A program made the position numbers and the translations under genes. Positions 24,201-35,639 of a DNA stretch of 64,000 nucleotides are shown here, one piece after another. The notes beneath the pieces are model-generated. The model saw nothing but the letters and a program-made list of their open reading frames with translations. It had not been told where the DNA came from and made no database searches. Source of the stretch: Lantana camara (Eukaryota; Streptophyta; Magnoliopsida; Lamiales; Verbenaceae); contig CM074861.1 of NCBI GenBank assembly GCA_037501455.1, forward strand, positions 100,355,001-100,419,000, read 5' to 3'. Position 1 is the stretch's first letter. Each line of letters opens with the position of its first letter.

Positions 24201-26780
24201 GATCTTCAAATAAGATCTTTAGACCTTGTTCATGTGCACTTGTTTCCTCATTTGGAATATTGAATAATTCCACAATGTTATACCTTGTAACATTTTTATG
24301 AGGTGGTTCAATTGCTCTTAAGTGGTTTGGAGAAATCCATTCACCTCAGATTGCTTCTCTTTTGGCCCGGGTCGAATTTTTCATAATTGAAAACTTCGCC
24401 CTTTAGAGAACACCTTTCTCTATTCGGAATCTAAAACGAATTTTAGGGTCCGAAGCCAATTAGAGTTAGTTAGGACTTAGTCAACTCTTTTGACTTAAGG
24501 ATGGATACGAATGGGTTTGCATTTCATATTGTAGAGAATCACAGAACTACAACCTAAATGCTAAGCAGAGAACTAGGTGAGCATGCTGAATAATAACGAT
24601 ATACATAAGATAAGGTCTTTAATCTAATGTAGCTCCCACTGTTTTTCAAAGATCTATAATTCCCAAAGATCTAAGAGGAACACGTTTCCCAACGGGTACT
24701 AAGATCCTAAGCATTTTACCTCGAACCCACGACTCGCGGACATTCTAAGTAAAATCCTAGGTAGGTACAACTTACCAATTCTAACACCTTTAGAACTCTT
24801 AGTAATTGTTTTTGCATCACCCATCTTTCAATATGGACCCACGACTCGTGCGACATCCATATTTACTTAGGTGTTAAGCCAGACCCATCAATCATAAGAT
24901 CATGATCAAAACTTAGTTCGAACGACCCACGACTCGCGGACATCGCCCTTGCCAAAATTAACCACGAAATATTGATCATTTAAAATGATCAATTAGGTAA
25001 CTAAGAACTAATAAGCTCCACTAGCTATCCCACGACTCGCGGACAATAACTAGCTTTACTTACTAAACTTAAAACCTATTGATGGAATGCTAGGAATTTA
25101 ATTCAAAATTTGCATCTCGAATTAAATACCTATTATTCGAAATGAGCTTAATATTTAATGGGAATTTTCGAATCAACCGAAGAGTTGTTCGGTTCGACCT
25201 CACCAACATATATGTTATCCAATTTAATTAGTCTTGATTAATGCAAGTACAACTTAAATGCATTTCAAACAAGCACATAAACAGATAACATGTCCTAGCA
25301 TGATACTAACATGTAATGATCATGGGTTCTACCTATCTTATGCGTGATATGTGGGAGCCACTCCACAATCACAAGTTCTAACATACATGCCACATAAACA
25401 GTTTAAATCACATAAGGGAAAGCGGTAACAAAATACGAGCCCTATCTCTATTACATTTAACAATTGAGATTCCCCTCCCTAACATTTTGAGGGGTCTTCA
25501 CTTATGGCCTCCTTGTTACTTGAATGTGGTCCATCTTACTCCATGGGTGCATTGTCTCCAAAATGAAAATAAAACCTCACCACCTATCTCTACTCTCAAA
25601 TTACAATAAAAAGAAAAAGACATAAAGTAATAAGGCTCAATCTTCATATTGGCCTTAGACAATTACACGGGGCATACCCCGGCCTAAAAAACAGTAATAT
25701 GGAAAGCCACATAATAAATCACATAACAGTACGCACATAAGTGAGGCTCCAACCTCAATTGAAAAACGCAACTATAGGGCTCCAACCCCAATTTAAACCA
25801 TCCATGTGCATAAATTAAAACCATACATAGATCTAAACCCATGATCACTTAACATGCTTTTGCGAGAATTTAAATTTAACCAATAAATTAAAATTCTCGT
25901 TTCAAGTCCTAATGACTTAAAACACGACTTGATGCGAGTCTTGTTTATAAAAGTTTTCAATAAATCCCAAATTACCAAAACAAATAAAATTTCAATTAAT
26001 TTCTGAAAATTAATAATTTTATCAAAGATTGTATTTTCCCAAAATATAAACCGTTTCAATTTCTCAAAAATCCCAATTTTAAGTTTTTATTCAAAAATTA
26101 AAATAAATATTCAAAAAAATAAAATTTTAAAATTAAAATAAAATTGGGACTGAATTGCACGAAACACGAAAAGATCGAATCACGAAAACGGGCCCCGCAC
26201 ACGGAAAAGGCCGCGCACATCTCGCGCGCACGGCAGGCGCGCACAGCGGGCGGCAAAGGCCGCGTGACTGCGCACGCTACTCGCGCACGCTGCGCGCCGA
26301 TGCGCGCAGCCTTCTCGGCTGAGTGGCGGGCGGGGTTGGGCGGCCAGTCTCGGCCGCCCTGGGCGGGCGCGCCTAGGCGCGCACGGAAGGGCCTCCCGCG
26401 CGGTTGAGGGAGGGTGCTGGGCGGCGTCGCCCATGCGCGCGCCTGGGAAGGCGGGCGGCTGGCGCGCGAGGCCCGCGCGCGCGACGCCTTCGCGCGCGGG
26501 GTTTCGCGTGTCCGTCGTAATCCCGGTTTTCGTTTTCGTGTTTTCGTTCAAAAGCAAAACCAATCCAAGAAATCCAAAAACAGTTTATACAGTTTGAAAT
26601 CTAAAATAGTTTTCAAAAATTAAATTTTGCAAAAACCAATTTTCAGAAACTTTCAGGAAAAAATACAGTTTCGTAATTCAGGCTTTCTAAAACAATTACA
26701 AATACTCAATCGCATCAAGCCTAAGAATTTCTACCAAATTCAGTATAATTGAGACGAATCAGAAACACGATTTACGAGGT
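21242..26780 (-). other. LARD interior, non-coding
   Basis: There is no coding sequence I can support on either strand. It contains a 30-bp tandem duplication (about 23438-23499, TGTATCTAGTGCTTACATTA...), four spaced copies of CCCACGACTCG (24726, 24838, 24926, 25029) and a very GC-rich block at about 26160-26530. Confidence 0.7.
26160..26530. repeat. GC- and CpG-rich block in LARD leader
   Basis: It is dense in GCGCGC and CGCGCG words with stop-poor frames on both strands, in sharp contrast to the AT-rich surroundings. In element orientation it lies shortly after the primer-binding site. The frames open here are compositional, not gene-like. Confidence 0.6.
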
Positions 26781-26795
26781 GGCTCTGATACCACT
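26781..26795 (-). other. LARD primer-binding site (tRNA-iMet)
   Basis: AGTGGTATCAGAGCC on the minus strand directly abuts the 5' LTR and complements the 3' end of plant initiator tRNA-Met. Confidence 0.92.
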
Positions 26796-27512
26796 TGTTG
26801 GAAAACACGAATCAGAAAGCAGCGGAATTTAAAAAAATTTCCCAACAAAAAGATCTAGGACTCGCAATCGTGTAACCAAATTCGTAAAGATAGAAAACTT
26901 ACTGTTCTTTTATTCTTTCTTGAAGCGTTTCAAGCCACCCAAGAACGCTCTTCTCGCGGCTTGACAACCCGTCCCTCGAAAGTCACTTTCTACTTCAGAA
27001 TCCATTGTCGGGATAGCAATCCAAACCAACCTAGATTCAATTCATGTTAGGGAAGTTCTTAACAATATAACATAAAGAAAGAAACATGAAACGAGAAAAG
27101 CAGGATTGAAACTCCCTTCGAAAACCAGTTTCGCGAAAGTAGAAAAACTGCCAGTCACAAAACCCTCGTGAAAAAATTCATCCTTCAGGATATGGACTAA
27201 CGGTTTTCGCCATCTTCTTTGGTTCGTTTTTTTCATTCGTTTCATGTCGGGTTCAGAATCGTTTCATCATCCCTTCTGATCGTTTAGCTTGATCCCCACT
27301 TTTGGTAAAGCTCGAATCTTCAAAACTTCTAACTTGAAGTTCTCTAGAGATAGTCCACCAACTTGGCTACAATCTAACTAGTAAGGATGCTAGTTCTCTA
27401 GTTAGTGTTTAGGCTTAACCTAGGGTTTTATTTTATCTTGGAGAAAGGAAGGTGTTCAACACATGAACCAAAAGAATTGCCAATTAGCTCTAAAGGGGAG
27501 CATGAGCTCCCC

Positions 27513-27520
27513 TATATATA
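27513..27520 (-). promoter_or_regulatory. TATA box of the LARD 5' LTR
   Basis: TATATATAGG on the minus strand lies in a GC-rich setting (CCTATATATAGGGGAGC), about 350 bp downstream of the CACGTG cluster in element orientation. The same site is in the other LTR near 19648. Confidence 0.6.
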
Positions 27521-27868
27521 GGAAAGGGAGAGGGGCGCCGATCCTATTCCTTGTTGGGCAAGGATTTGGTTCCTCTCTCTCCTATTACTTGATCATCAAG
27601 TATTTTCCAACTTTGACTTTGAATTCTAATTCAAGTCAACTTTTAAGAGAGCTAAAAATATCCAAACTATTTTTGGATAATTTTTATACTTTATTTATTA
27701 TAAAAATAAATAACTTATTTTTATCTAATTAATTAATTCGTAATTAATTAACTAGATTATTTTCTCCAAAATAAGACTTTCTTTTTAATTCAAAATTAAA
27801 CCAAAGTCTATTAAATAATTAACACATTTAATTATTTAATACATATATATATATAATATATATATCAA

Positions 27869-27936
27869 CACGTGTGTGACACGTGTCACAGTGACACGTG
27901 TCACTCACGTGAGCCACACGTGTGATTTCACACGTG
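27869..27936. promoter_or_regulatory. Six clustered CACGTG cores in the LARD 5' LTR
   Basis: This is an identical array of six G-box cores in 68 bp, upstream of the LTR TATA box in transcription direction, so within U3. G-box clusters bind bZIP and bHLH factors, so light- or ABA-type control is possible (inference). Confidence 0.7.
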
Positions 27937-29097
27937 TGGAACCCTCTTGGCCCGATTAACTCGTTTAATCATTTTCAAGCCTCAACTCATGTAACCAAGT
28001 TGTTGTGTGTGACCCTCTAGGTTCTCAATTCAATTAGCAGTGACCCTAATTAATTAATTCACTAATTAATTAATCAGTCCACAGATTAAACGACCATAGT
28101 CTAGCAACAGGTGTTTAACCCCTAGCTGAATTGGAATGTTCAGATTCAACAAACCTTTAAGTCATTGATTCATGTGAGATACAATCCTCCTACTTACTAT
28201 CTCTCAACCAAGATCTAGGGTAAGGGAATAATTAGAACCCTAATAATGCGGTCTTAAAGCTAAGTGCATTTCATATCCATTTGATCTCAATCCAAGAAAC
28301 CCTTTTCTTGATGTCTTGATCTACTGCCTTGGCCAAGGACTCCATATGGCATATGAATGACTTACACAATAAGAGATCACCTTGCAAATGCAAGTGTAGG
28401 TCCTTTCTTGATTCTCATTCACTTTCATGAATCACTTGTGCAGCCCCAGCATAAGCCTTGAATCAGTTGTCTAAGGCGACACCCTTTAAAGCTTATACCA
28501 AAGACTACAGAGTTAACTCATAAAGTGACATGGAACCTCAAGTCTAAGGATCAATTAATCACATCAATGACTCGTGAGATATTTCCTAATCTGGAAGTTT
28601 TCATTTCCTGAAATAGAAACTTCATTTCCCATTTAGGAATGTTCTCACACGGGGCACCTCAGTGAACTTACTTATTAAAGTAAGCACCCTCATGTATCAC
28701 GCACGTATCAACTATACACTTTGCACCTCCATGAAACAAGGTGGTCCTTCTTAAGGGCGTGATCCCACAAGCAAGCCTTAGAGGAGTCAGGTTGACACTC
28801 CCACTGTCTGTAGGACTCATCGGCTTGGAGTATTTTACTAATCATGACTTATGTGATATAGGGCTCGTTTCATGAACCATTTCACCTAAATGGTAGAGTC
28901 CTAAAGTCATCAGGATTAGGGGAGTTCTCATACATGCACAACTAAAGTAAACGCATACCAAACAAGAGCATATAAAGAAGTGTTTGCCTATGATATTAAT
29001 CAATCGCATATTATTCAAAGATTGTCTGTGATACTAGGAAAGTCCCAAAACGGATTACTTCGAATCGGCTTTCTAGGGCACTATTCCTAACACCGGG

Positions 29098-30134
29098 GTC
29101 GGGATCAATTTGGGTTCAGCAGAGACGCTATGTAGAACAAGCATGGCTCCCGTGTTGAAAACCTATATCGGGGCCGATATGGAGACCCGGGGTCGGGATC
29201 GATCCGGGTTCAGCAGGGACGCGGGGACCCGGGGTCGGGATCAATCCAAACCCATATCGGGGATTGATTATGAGGACCCGGGGTCGGGATCGATTCGGGT
29301 TCAGCAGGGACGCTATGTAGAACAAGCATGGCTCCCGTGCTGAAAACCCATATCGGGGTCGATATGGAGACCCGGGGTCGGGATCGATCCAAACCCATAT
29401 CGGGTTCGATTATGGGGACCCGGGGTCGGGATCGATTCGGGTTCAACAGGGACGCTATGTAGAACAAGCATGGCTCCCGTGTTGAAAACCCACATCGGGG
29501 TAGATATGGGGTCCCGGGGTCGGGATCGATTCGGGTTCAGCAGGGACGCTATGTAGAACAAGTATGGCTTCCGTGCTGAAAACCCACATCGGGGTCGATA
29601 TGGGGACCCGGGGTCGGGATCGATCCAAACCCATATCGGGATCGATTATGGGGACCCAGGGTCGGGATTGATCTGGGTTCAGCAGGGACGCTATGTAGAA
29701 CAAGCATGACTCCTGTGCTGAAAACCCACATCGGGGTCGATATGGGGACCAGGGTTTGGGATCGATCCAAACCCATATCGGGAACGATTATGGGGACCTG
29801 TTGTCGGGATCGATCCGGGTTCAGCAGGGACGCTATGTAGAACAAGCATGGCTCCCGTGCTGAAAACCCATATCGGGGTCGATATGGGGGCCCGTGGTCG
29901 GGGTCGATCCAAACCCATATCGGGATCGATATGGGGACCCGGGGTCGGATCGAACAGAAGTGGGATCGTGTCAAGTGCGGTCCACGTGGCGGATCGTGAG
30001 TTGTACTAGATCAACGGATCGCCATCCGGGACTAACATGGCCGCGGATGGGATCGAGATCGATCCGACGTGGCAGGATGACCGCGTGGCTCCCCTGCGTC
30101 GTGCCACGTGGCTCAATCATTTTATGCCATATCA
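29098..30134 (+). repeat. Right LTR of gag-like element, second part
   Basis: The tandem array resumes after the LARD and ends in the 190-bp unique segment shared with the left LTR (CA at 30134). The end lies 300 bp upstream of the PITH start codon. Confidence 0.85.
29982..30112. promoter_or_regulatory. Two G-box palindromes in LTR upstream of PITH gene
   Basis: CCACGTGG at 29982-29989 and GCCACGTGGC at 30103-30112 lie about 450 and 320 bp before the PITH ATG. Both are conserved in the left LTR. Their effect on the gene is unknown. Confidence 0.45.
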
Positions 30135-30434
30135 ATTATCATGATATTAATTTTTATGGAAAAAAAAAAACATATTAAATATATAAACTATTGTTTCAAC
30201 AACTTTACAATTGTCTCTTTAAATTCTAAATGAAAGTTTCGATCCAAACACGGCGTTAATTTCCTTTCAAGCCAAAAAAAAAAAAAGTTGCTTAAGCCTG
30301 ACACGAAATCTCGTTTGAGCCCTCAACTCATTAACCATACAGAAAAAACCTAAAGAGAGAATAAATCTTGTTCGAGCTCCTCAAAATATTCAGCTCTATT
30401 CACACAATCACACACAAAAAACCGACCAAAAAAG

Positions 30435-32669
30435 ATGGCTTGCGTGCACGATCATAGCTGCGAAGAACACGATTGCTCTTCCGATTGGTCTCTCTACAAG
30501 CACGTCGATCTCTCAAAGGTTTTTCTCTTTCTCACCCCACCTGCTTTTACATTAGGTTTTTAGTTGTTTTTATTTAATTTTCTGCGTCTGTGGATGTATT
30601 GAGGACGAAAACTAATTAAGATTCTGGGTTTGATTCACCTTTTTTGTGCTTTTTCTGTTGATGATTTTTTTTTTTTAGGTTTGCTGTAATTGAATTGTGC
30701 CTTTTAAGCAAATGATGTGAAAATTTTGGTTGTGTGAAAGGTATCCGCGCTGAATGAGTCTGTTTTCGGAAGTGTGAAGTCAGTGTTCAGAGCTTGGGAG
30801 CAACGACTTAACTCATCATGAAATGAAATGCAGTGGTCAGAGGTATTCCATTACTTGTTGATATTTGAGTTATTTTATTATCTGTTTGTCCCTTTCTCAT
30901 CATGAAATGAAATGCAGTATTGCATTGGAGTATAATGTGGTAGTTTTATAGATTATTTATGGTTCAAATGCCTTGAATGCTCTGCGTAAGATTTCTCTGT
31001 TAATATGTTATCTTACCGTATTTAGTTATCGGCTTTTCATATTTACTGGCTAATTTCATCAAATATTTCAATGTTGCCCTCGACAATGGCAGGGTCACCT
31101 GGAAAGCAATGAAGGGGATCCTGAGTTGATAGTCTTTATACCGTAAGTATTAATATACCTTGTTGAATCTTTTCCTTTTTCTATTAATGGCCAACTAGTA
31201 AATGCATCAATGTACATAAGATATGCCTCAGTCTGGTTGTTATTGGCTTCCACATACAGTTTTATTGAAACTGACACTGCTTCTATTATTTGGTGAGTGT
31301 TTGTGTAGATTTACATCAGATGTTAAACTCAAGAGTATTTCAATTGTTGGTGGTGCTGATGGAACAAGTCCTTCAAAGATGAGAGCGTGAGTTCTAATAA
31401 CTGAGTCGTCTTTACTTATAATTTATCACATGGTAAGTGAGTTAAAAGTCGTTTTGTTTTCTTACCGTTGTAAGAGAAGTTTTTATCTTTGAAAGCGTGA
31501 GTTCTAATAACCGAGTATTATTTCCTTTTAATTTATCAAATGGTAACTAAGTTCAAAGTCATTTTGTTCTCTTAGTGTCGTAAGAGAATTCCTTCTTCTT
31601 CTTCCTTTTTTTTTTTTTTTTTTTAATTGAGTCATTTTTATTTCTTCATTTCATTATGAGCCCTTCTTTCATTGATTGAATTACTATATTCTTCTCAATG
31701 TAGGTTCATCAATCGGGATGGTATTGATTTTTCAGATGCTCAGAATATGCAACCTGTGCAGGTATGCTCGCTGCTTAGATTTTTCGGAGTAGTGTAAAAC
31801 ATTTCTTTACCTAATTGACTTTGCGTTTGACTTAGGAGTGGGACTTGGCAGAAAATTTACAAGGAGTTTTGGAATACCAAACTAGGTGAAGTGCCCGTCC
31901 TAAAATTTCATTAGCCTCCTATACAGTAATTGCCATTTCCACGTAAAGAGATGAGAGTGAGGAGAAGAAAACTCATTCTGCAAATATGTCTCAAAATCTG
32001 ATTGTTAGGATTTTTACATATGTTAAAGTTTATTCTGTTGTACTGATATACATAACAGATACTCAAGATTTCAAAGTGTGGGAAACATCACTTTGCACTT
32101 CCCAGACAATTTTGGCGGAGATACGACTCAAATACATTACATTGGCTTGAAAGGAGAAGCAACACAGGTAATTTTCTTTTAAGCAAAAATTGACTTCATT
32201 TTTTCATTCTGTCATTTACCTTATTCATTTTCAATTCCATGCAGCTGAAGAGGGATGTTGTTGCAACGATAGTCTATGAACTGATGCCAAATCCTTCAGA
32301 TCATAAGTAAGTTCTCAACTTACCCAAAAAATGTTTGCTTAATCCTATATAATGAAATAAGTTCCGTACTCAAAGCTTTTTTGTGCTAAATACATAAGAT
32401 GTTGCATGAATCACAGTTGTTGAGAACCTAGTCATCAATTTGTTTTAGAATCCTTGCCCTGATATTTCTGTCGTTTGTAGAAATTCATCTCCCGGCTCTT
32501 TTAGCATCCACTCTACCCGGCTCTTTTAGCATCCAATAGTGGTGCATGCTTGTGTTTTATTATCACCAATTAAACTTGTCTTAACCTTACTGCTGATTCT
32601 TTTTCAAACGCCGTATTTGTGTGCAGAACACGCTCCGAAACAGGTGGTGGACTCTCGCAGGTGGAGTGA
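30435..32669 (+). pseudogene. PITH-domain protein, stop in exon 2
   Basis: Nine exons: 30435..30518, 30741..30842, 31093..31142, 31309..31386, 31704..31761, 31836..31885, 32059..32167, 32245..32306 and 32627..32669. All have GT-AG borders and correct phase. The product matches PITH (DUF1000) proteins such as Arabidopsis At3g04780, about 204 aa: MACVHDHSCEEHDC start, WSLYKHVDLSKVSALNES, SIVGGADGTSPSKMRAFINR, YIGLKGEATQLKRDVVATIVYE. PITH is the proteasome-interacting domain of thioredoxin-like proteins. Exon 2 carries 21 extra bases with TGA at 30819-30821. All other exons are intact, so this is a recent lesion, an allele or an assembly fault. Exon 2 is phase 0-0, so skipping it would keep the frame. 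Confidence 0.85.
31383..31595 (+). repeat. Duplication inside PITH intron 4
   Basis: About 105 bp starting at the splice donor GCGTGAGTTCTAATAA is repeated 110 bp downstream with changes, so a second donor-like site exists near 31497. Both copies include ATTTATCA...TGGTAA and TCATTTTGTT-type blocks. Confidence 0.6.
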
Positions 32670-34213
32670 GGTTTTAGAAGTACATAACCACAACATCTTT
32701 GATCAATGACTTCTGATGTAGATCTCACCGTGAGATTATATACTAATATAACGTAAATGACCTTTTGTTCTCAGAGAAATTTAACTGTTTTCTGTCTCAT
32801 GACCGCTGTAAGACTGTAACCAGTATATCTACTTCTAAACTGTCTGAGTGGAACTTAGAGAACTTTTCAATGAGTTGCAAATGACCTATGTTTTCAACCT
32901 TGGTTTTATCCTCTACATATTGCATTGGCCAAGGAAAACATAATCAATAGTTTTCATGTGTTGGTTTCTCAAGTTAATAGGAAGGATGTTGAGTATTTCT
33001 GTTGAAGGCAAAATATGAATTTAGCTTAGGCAAGTTTCTTTCTGCCATATGATATGAATGGCTAAACAAATGCTGGAAATGCCATGTGTTGCTTGTCAAT
33101 TCTTTATTTTCTGTTTTCTTGGTTTCCTAGCTGGGTTTTATATTATTGGATGTGGACGGTGCAAATGTTGCATTATACATATATCATTTTAGTTGGGCTT
33201 GGGCCATTATGATCTATAAAAAAGGAGGTCAAATAGTGACTTATATGGAAAAAATCTATCATTTATTAGAACGGAAAATATTCTAAAACTGTTGGGGAGT
33301 TATTTCAAACTCTTCCAAGAAGATCTGATCATTGCTTTTGTCGTCAGATTTGATTTGTTATAAATGAGGTGCTCGTCACATATACACACGACAAAACTGT
33401 CAAAATTCAATCAACATTAGTTTATTTAAATAAAAATATTAGAAATCAAATAAATAATGTGCCTCCTCAATTAAATATTTTATAATTTTACTTTTTATTT
33501 CATTCTTCCACAGGTGAAATAGTTATTTTTACAATCTCAGATTTCCTTTTTTCCCACTAAAATCAACTCTAACTTACCGTACGCATATAAATAAAATAGA
33601 ATATTAAATAAAAAATCCAAAGGGTCCTCAAATGCAGTAAATTTCCATGACATATTTAGTATCAACTTATTTATATTTTAATAGAAAAATGTCCAGAAAA
33701 ATCAACGTTATATAATTAACATAAAATGTTTAACCAACGGACAATTGACTTAAGTGGATAGAGATTGAGTTTACTTAAGTAAGGTCTCTGTTCGAACCTT
33801 GTGGAGGTAAAAAACTACGTTGGGGGAGATCCCGTAAGAAACGCTTTCAATTATATCGGAAGATTAGTCCTTCACTCTCACTCAAGTGGGTGAGGTAAAC
33901 TTTGAGAAATAATAATAAAAATAAATAAATAAATAAATAAAATGCTTAATCTAAATCTGACAAAAAATAAATGCTTAATCTAAATTTCCTATTTAAAAGC
34001 AAACCTATTTATTTTTCTGTGACGGCGTCACTACTCCATTATCACCGTGGTTTATTTGTAATAGTGATGTGTGGCTTAACATTAAAATGTTAGATTTTAC
34101 AACTTCCAGCAAGTTGCAACGGCCAACGGGTCCTCTTCACAAATATAAAGCCATCAAACTCTATTCAATTTTTTATACTAGAATCTCACACTAAAGATAT
34201 TTTTTTTTTAAGG
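32670..34213. other. Intergenic region downstream of PITH gene
   Basis: This is the 3' UTR, then AT-rich DNA. From about 33395 to 34045 it is homologous to 41670-41840 plus 44150-44620, so it belongs to the duplicated block. It contains a SINE (33734-33936). No gene is seen. Confidence 0.6.
33734..33936 (+). mobile_element. tRNA-derived SINE
   Basis: An A-box-like GACTTAAGTGGATAGAG and a B-box GGTCTCTGTTCGAACC are followed by a body and an (AAATA)n-type tail. A target duplication ATAAAATG(T/C)TTAA lies at 33721-33733 and 33937-33949. The paralogous locus near 44435 lacks the element, giving an empty site. Confidence 0.85.
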
Positions 34214-34593
34214 GGCGAATTATGTCTTAGTATCCACATGTTTGGCCTAATTACAACGTAATTTCTATTCTTTTGATTAGTACCATATAGTCTCTGAGGT
34301 ATTGTTTCCGTCTGGGCCCCTAAACGCTGTTAGTGTTCCATCTGCGGTCCCAGAACGACCTAATTTAAATTTAACTAGAAATTACAAATGCATCCCTCAT
34401 TGTTTTATTATATTACAAAACAATCCCTATATTAAGTTGAAATTACATACTGGTCCCTGAGAGGTGAGAACCCTAACGACATTTAGGAACCTCAGTTTGA
34501 AATCATACCTCAGGGACTATACGGTAATAATTGAAAGAATATAAACTGTGTTGTGACTAGACCAAATCTAAGAGTACTTAGATGTAATTCGCC
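34214..34593. mobile_element. MITE, same family as in PP2C intron 2
   Basis: The terminal repeat GGCGAATTA/TAATTCGCC extends imperfectly to about 18 bp. The interior shares TTTGGCCTAATTACAAC and AACCCTAACG-type blocks with 4346-4675. It is non-coding. Confidence 0.7.
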
Positions 34594-35039
34594 GATTGTT
34601 TTAATAATGGATAGCTAATTTCCCTATTTTCATAATTTTTATCGAAACACAATCGTGAGTTGCGAGAGAGGTTTGGGTTGGTCCTAAAAACTAGGGCTGT
34701 CAATTCTCAACCCGACCCGCCACAACCCGACCCAACTCGAAAAATATCAGGTTCGGGTTGGGGTTTTTCGGGTCGGGTTGAAATCGGGTCGGACCCGAAA
34801 TTGGCCCGAAGGAGAGAGGCCGGGTTCGGGTGGGTTTCGGGTCGACCCGAGTCAACCCGAAAAATCATGCGGGTGACCCAACAACCCGAACCCACTCGAC
34901 CCGACCCGACCCGAAATTTTTTTAAAAAATTTTATATATTTAATATATTTAAATTATATGGTGTATTATAATTAGATAAAAATTTATGAAATGATAATTG
35001 GTTTAGGATTAGATATACTTAAAAAATAATAATTAATTT

Positions 35040-35390
35040 ATTAATTGAGAATAACGTGTTTTATAAAGTTAATATTATATAATTTATCTAATTTATATAA
35101 TTTTGTTAATTAGAAAGACATACATGATTGTAATATGATTAGAATTAAACGGAGTTCCCGTAAAAAAAAATATATGTATTTATTTAAACTTAAACAATTA
35201 GAATTGCATTATGATTAGTTTAGTAAAATATATATCATTCCATTTAAATAATTATTATGTATCTAATTTATATTTTATATAATTTCCCTATTGATTGAAT
35301 TTTATTAAATTTATATAAATAAGAATTTAAATAGAGTTGATATAAAACTTAATTATAATTACACTTTTAGAATTAGATCTTAATTAAGAA
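35040..35390 (+). repeat. Direct repeat left of the minisatellite
   Basis: About 350 bp, including ATTAGAAAGACATA and AATTGCATTATGATTAG, recurs in the same orientation at about 37665-38000 on the other side of the minisatellite. Confidence 0.75.
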
Positions 35391-35639
35391 TTTTAATTAA
35401 ATTTATATAAATAAGAATTTAAATAGAGTTGTACCTTTTTGAACAGTTTGAATCCCATCTCACCCGTTTTTCAACCTGTTCGACCTATTTTGGACCCGTA
35501 CTACTTGTTTTAGGCCCGTTTTTTACCTCTTCGACCTAATTTGGTCTCTTTTAACTCGTTTTTTGACCTATTTGTCTTATTTTGGACTCGTTCGATTCGT
35601 TTTGGGACCTTTTCACCCATTTTGGACCTATTTGGGTTC

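Larger units (their letters stand above)
18931..29092 (-). mobile_element. LARD: large coding-less LTR retrotransposon, 10.2 kb
   Basis: The two LTRs (18931-21230 and 26796-29092) differ at roughly twenty sites by eye, so the insertion is recent. The target duplication CCGGG is at 18926-18930 and 29093-29097. The primer-binding site and polypurine tract show that transcription runs on the minus strand. The 5.6-kb interior has no ORF above about 130 codons and no recognisable gag or pol motif, which is the definition of a LARD; an autonomous partner must supply the proteins. It sits inside the right LTR of the older gag-like element. Confidence 0.93.
26796..29092 (-). repeat. LARD 5' LTR (element orientation)
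   Basis: 2,297 bp. Minus-strand ends are TGTTAGGAATAGTGCC and TTTTCCAACA. It carries the CACGTG cluster and a TATA box downstream of it in the direction of transcription. Confidence 0.93.
13293..30134 (+). mobile_element. LTR element with gag-like gene; right LTR split by a nested LARD
   Basis: The right LTR ends ...CCATATCA at 30134 and the left LTR ends with the same bases at 15136; about 190 bp before each end align closely. The right flank is ATTAT (30135-30139). ATTAT also occurs at 13288-13292, directly before TGATCCAGCTC, so I place the left end at 13293. The right LTR lacks the counterpart of 13293-13876: homology starts at about 18556, so its 5' part and the polypurine tract seem lost. 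Internal DNA carries a gag-like gene on the plus strand but no pol, so the element is non-autonomous as seen. The left edge is the weakest part of this call. Confidence 0.6.

Noticed and set aside
26144..26623. Overlapping Arg/Ala-rich frames on both strands
   Set aside because: They are the product of extreme GC content in the LARD leader; no domain is recognisable.
18931..29092. Solo LTR pair from two separate insertions
   Set aside because: A single CCGGG duplication flanks the whole, and a primer site and polypurine tract adjoin the inner LTR ends, so it is one element.
34660..34971. 103-codon frame with RPDPTR repeats
   Set aside because: It comes from the subterminal CGGGT repeats of the hAT-like element.
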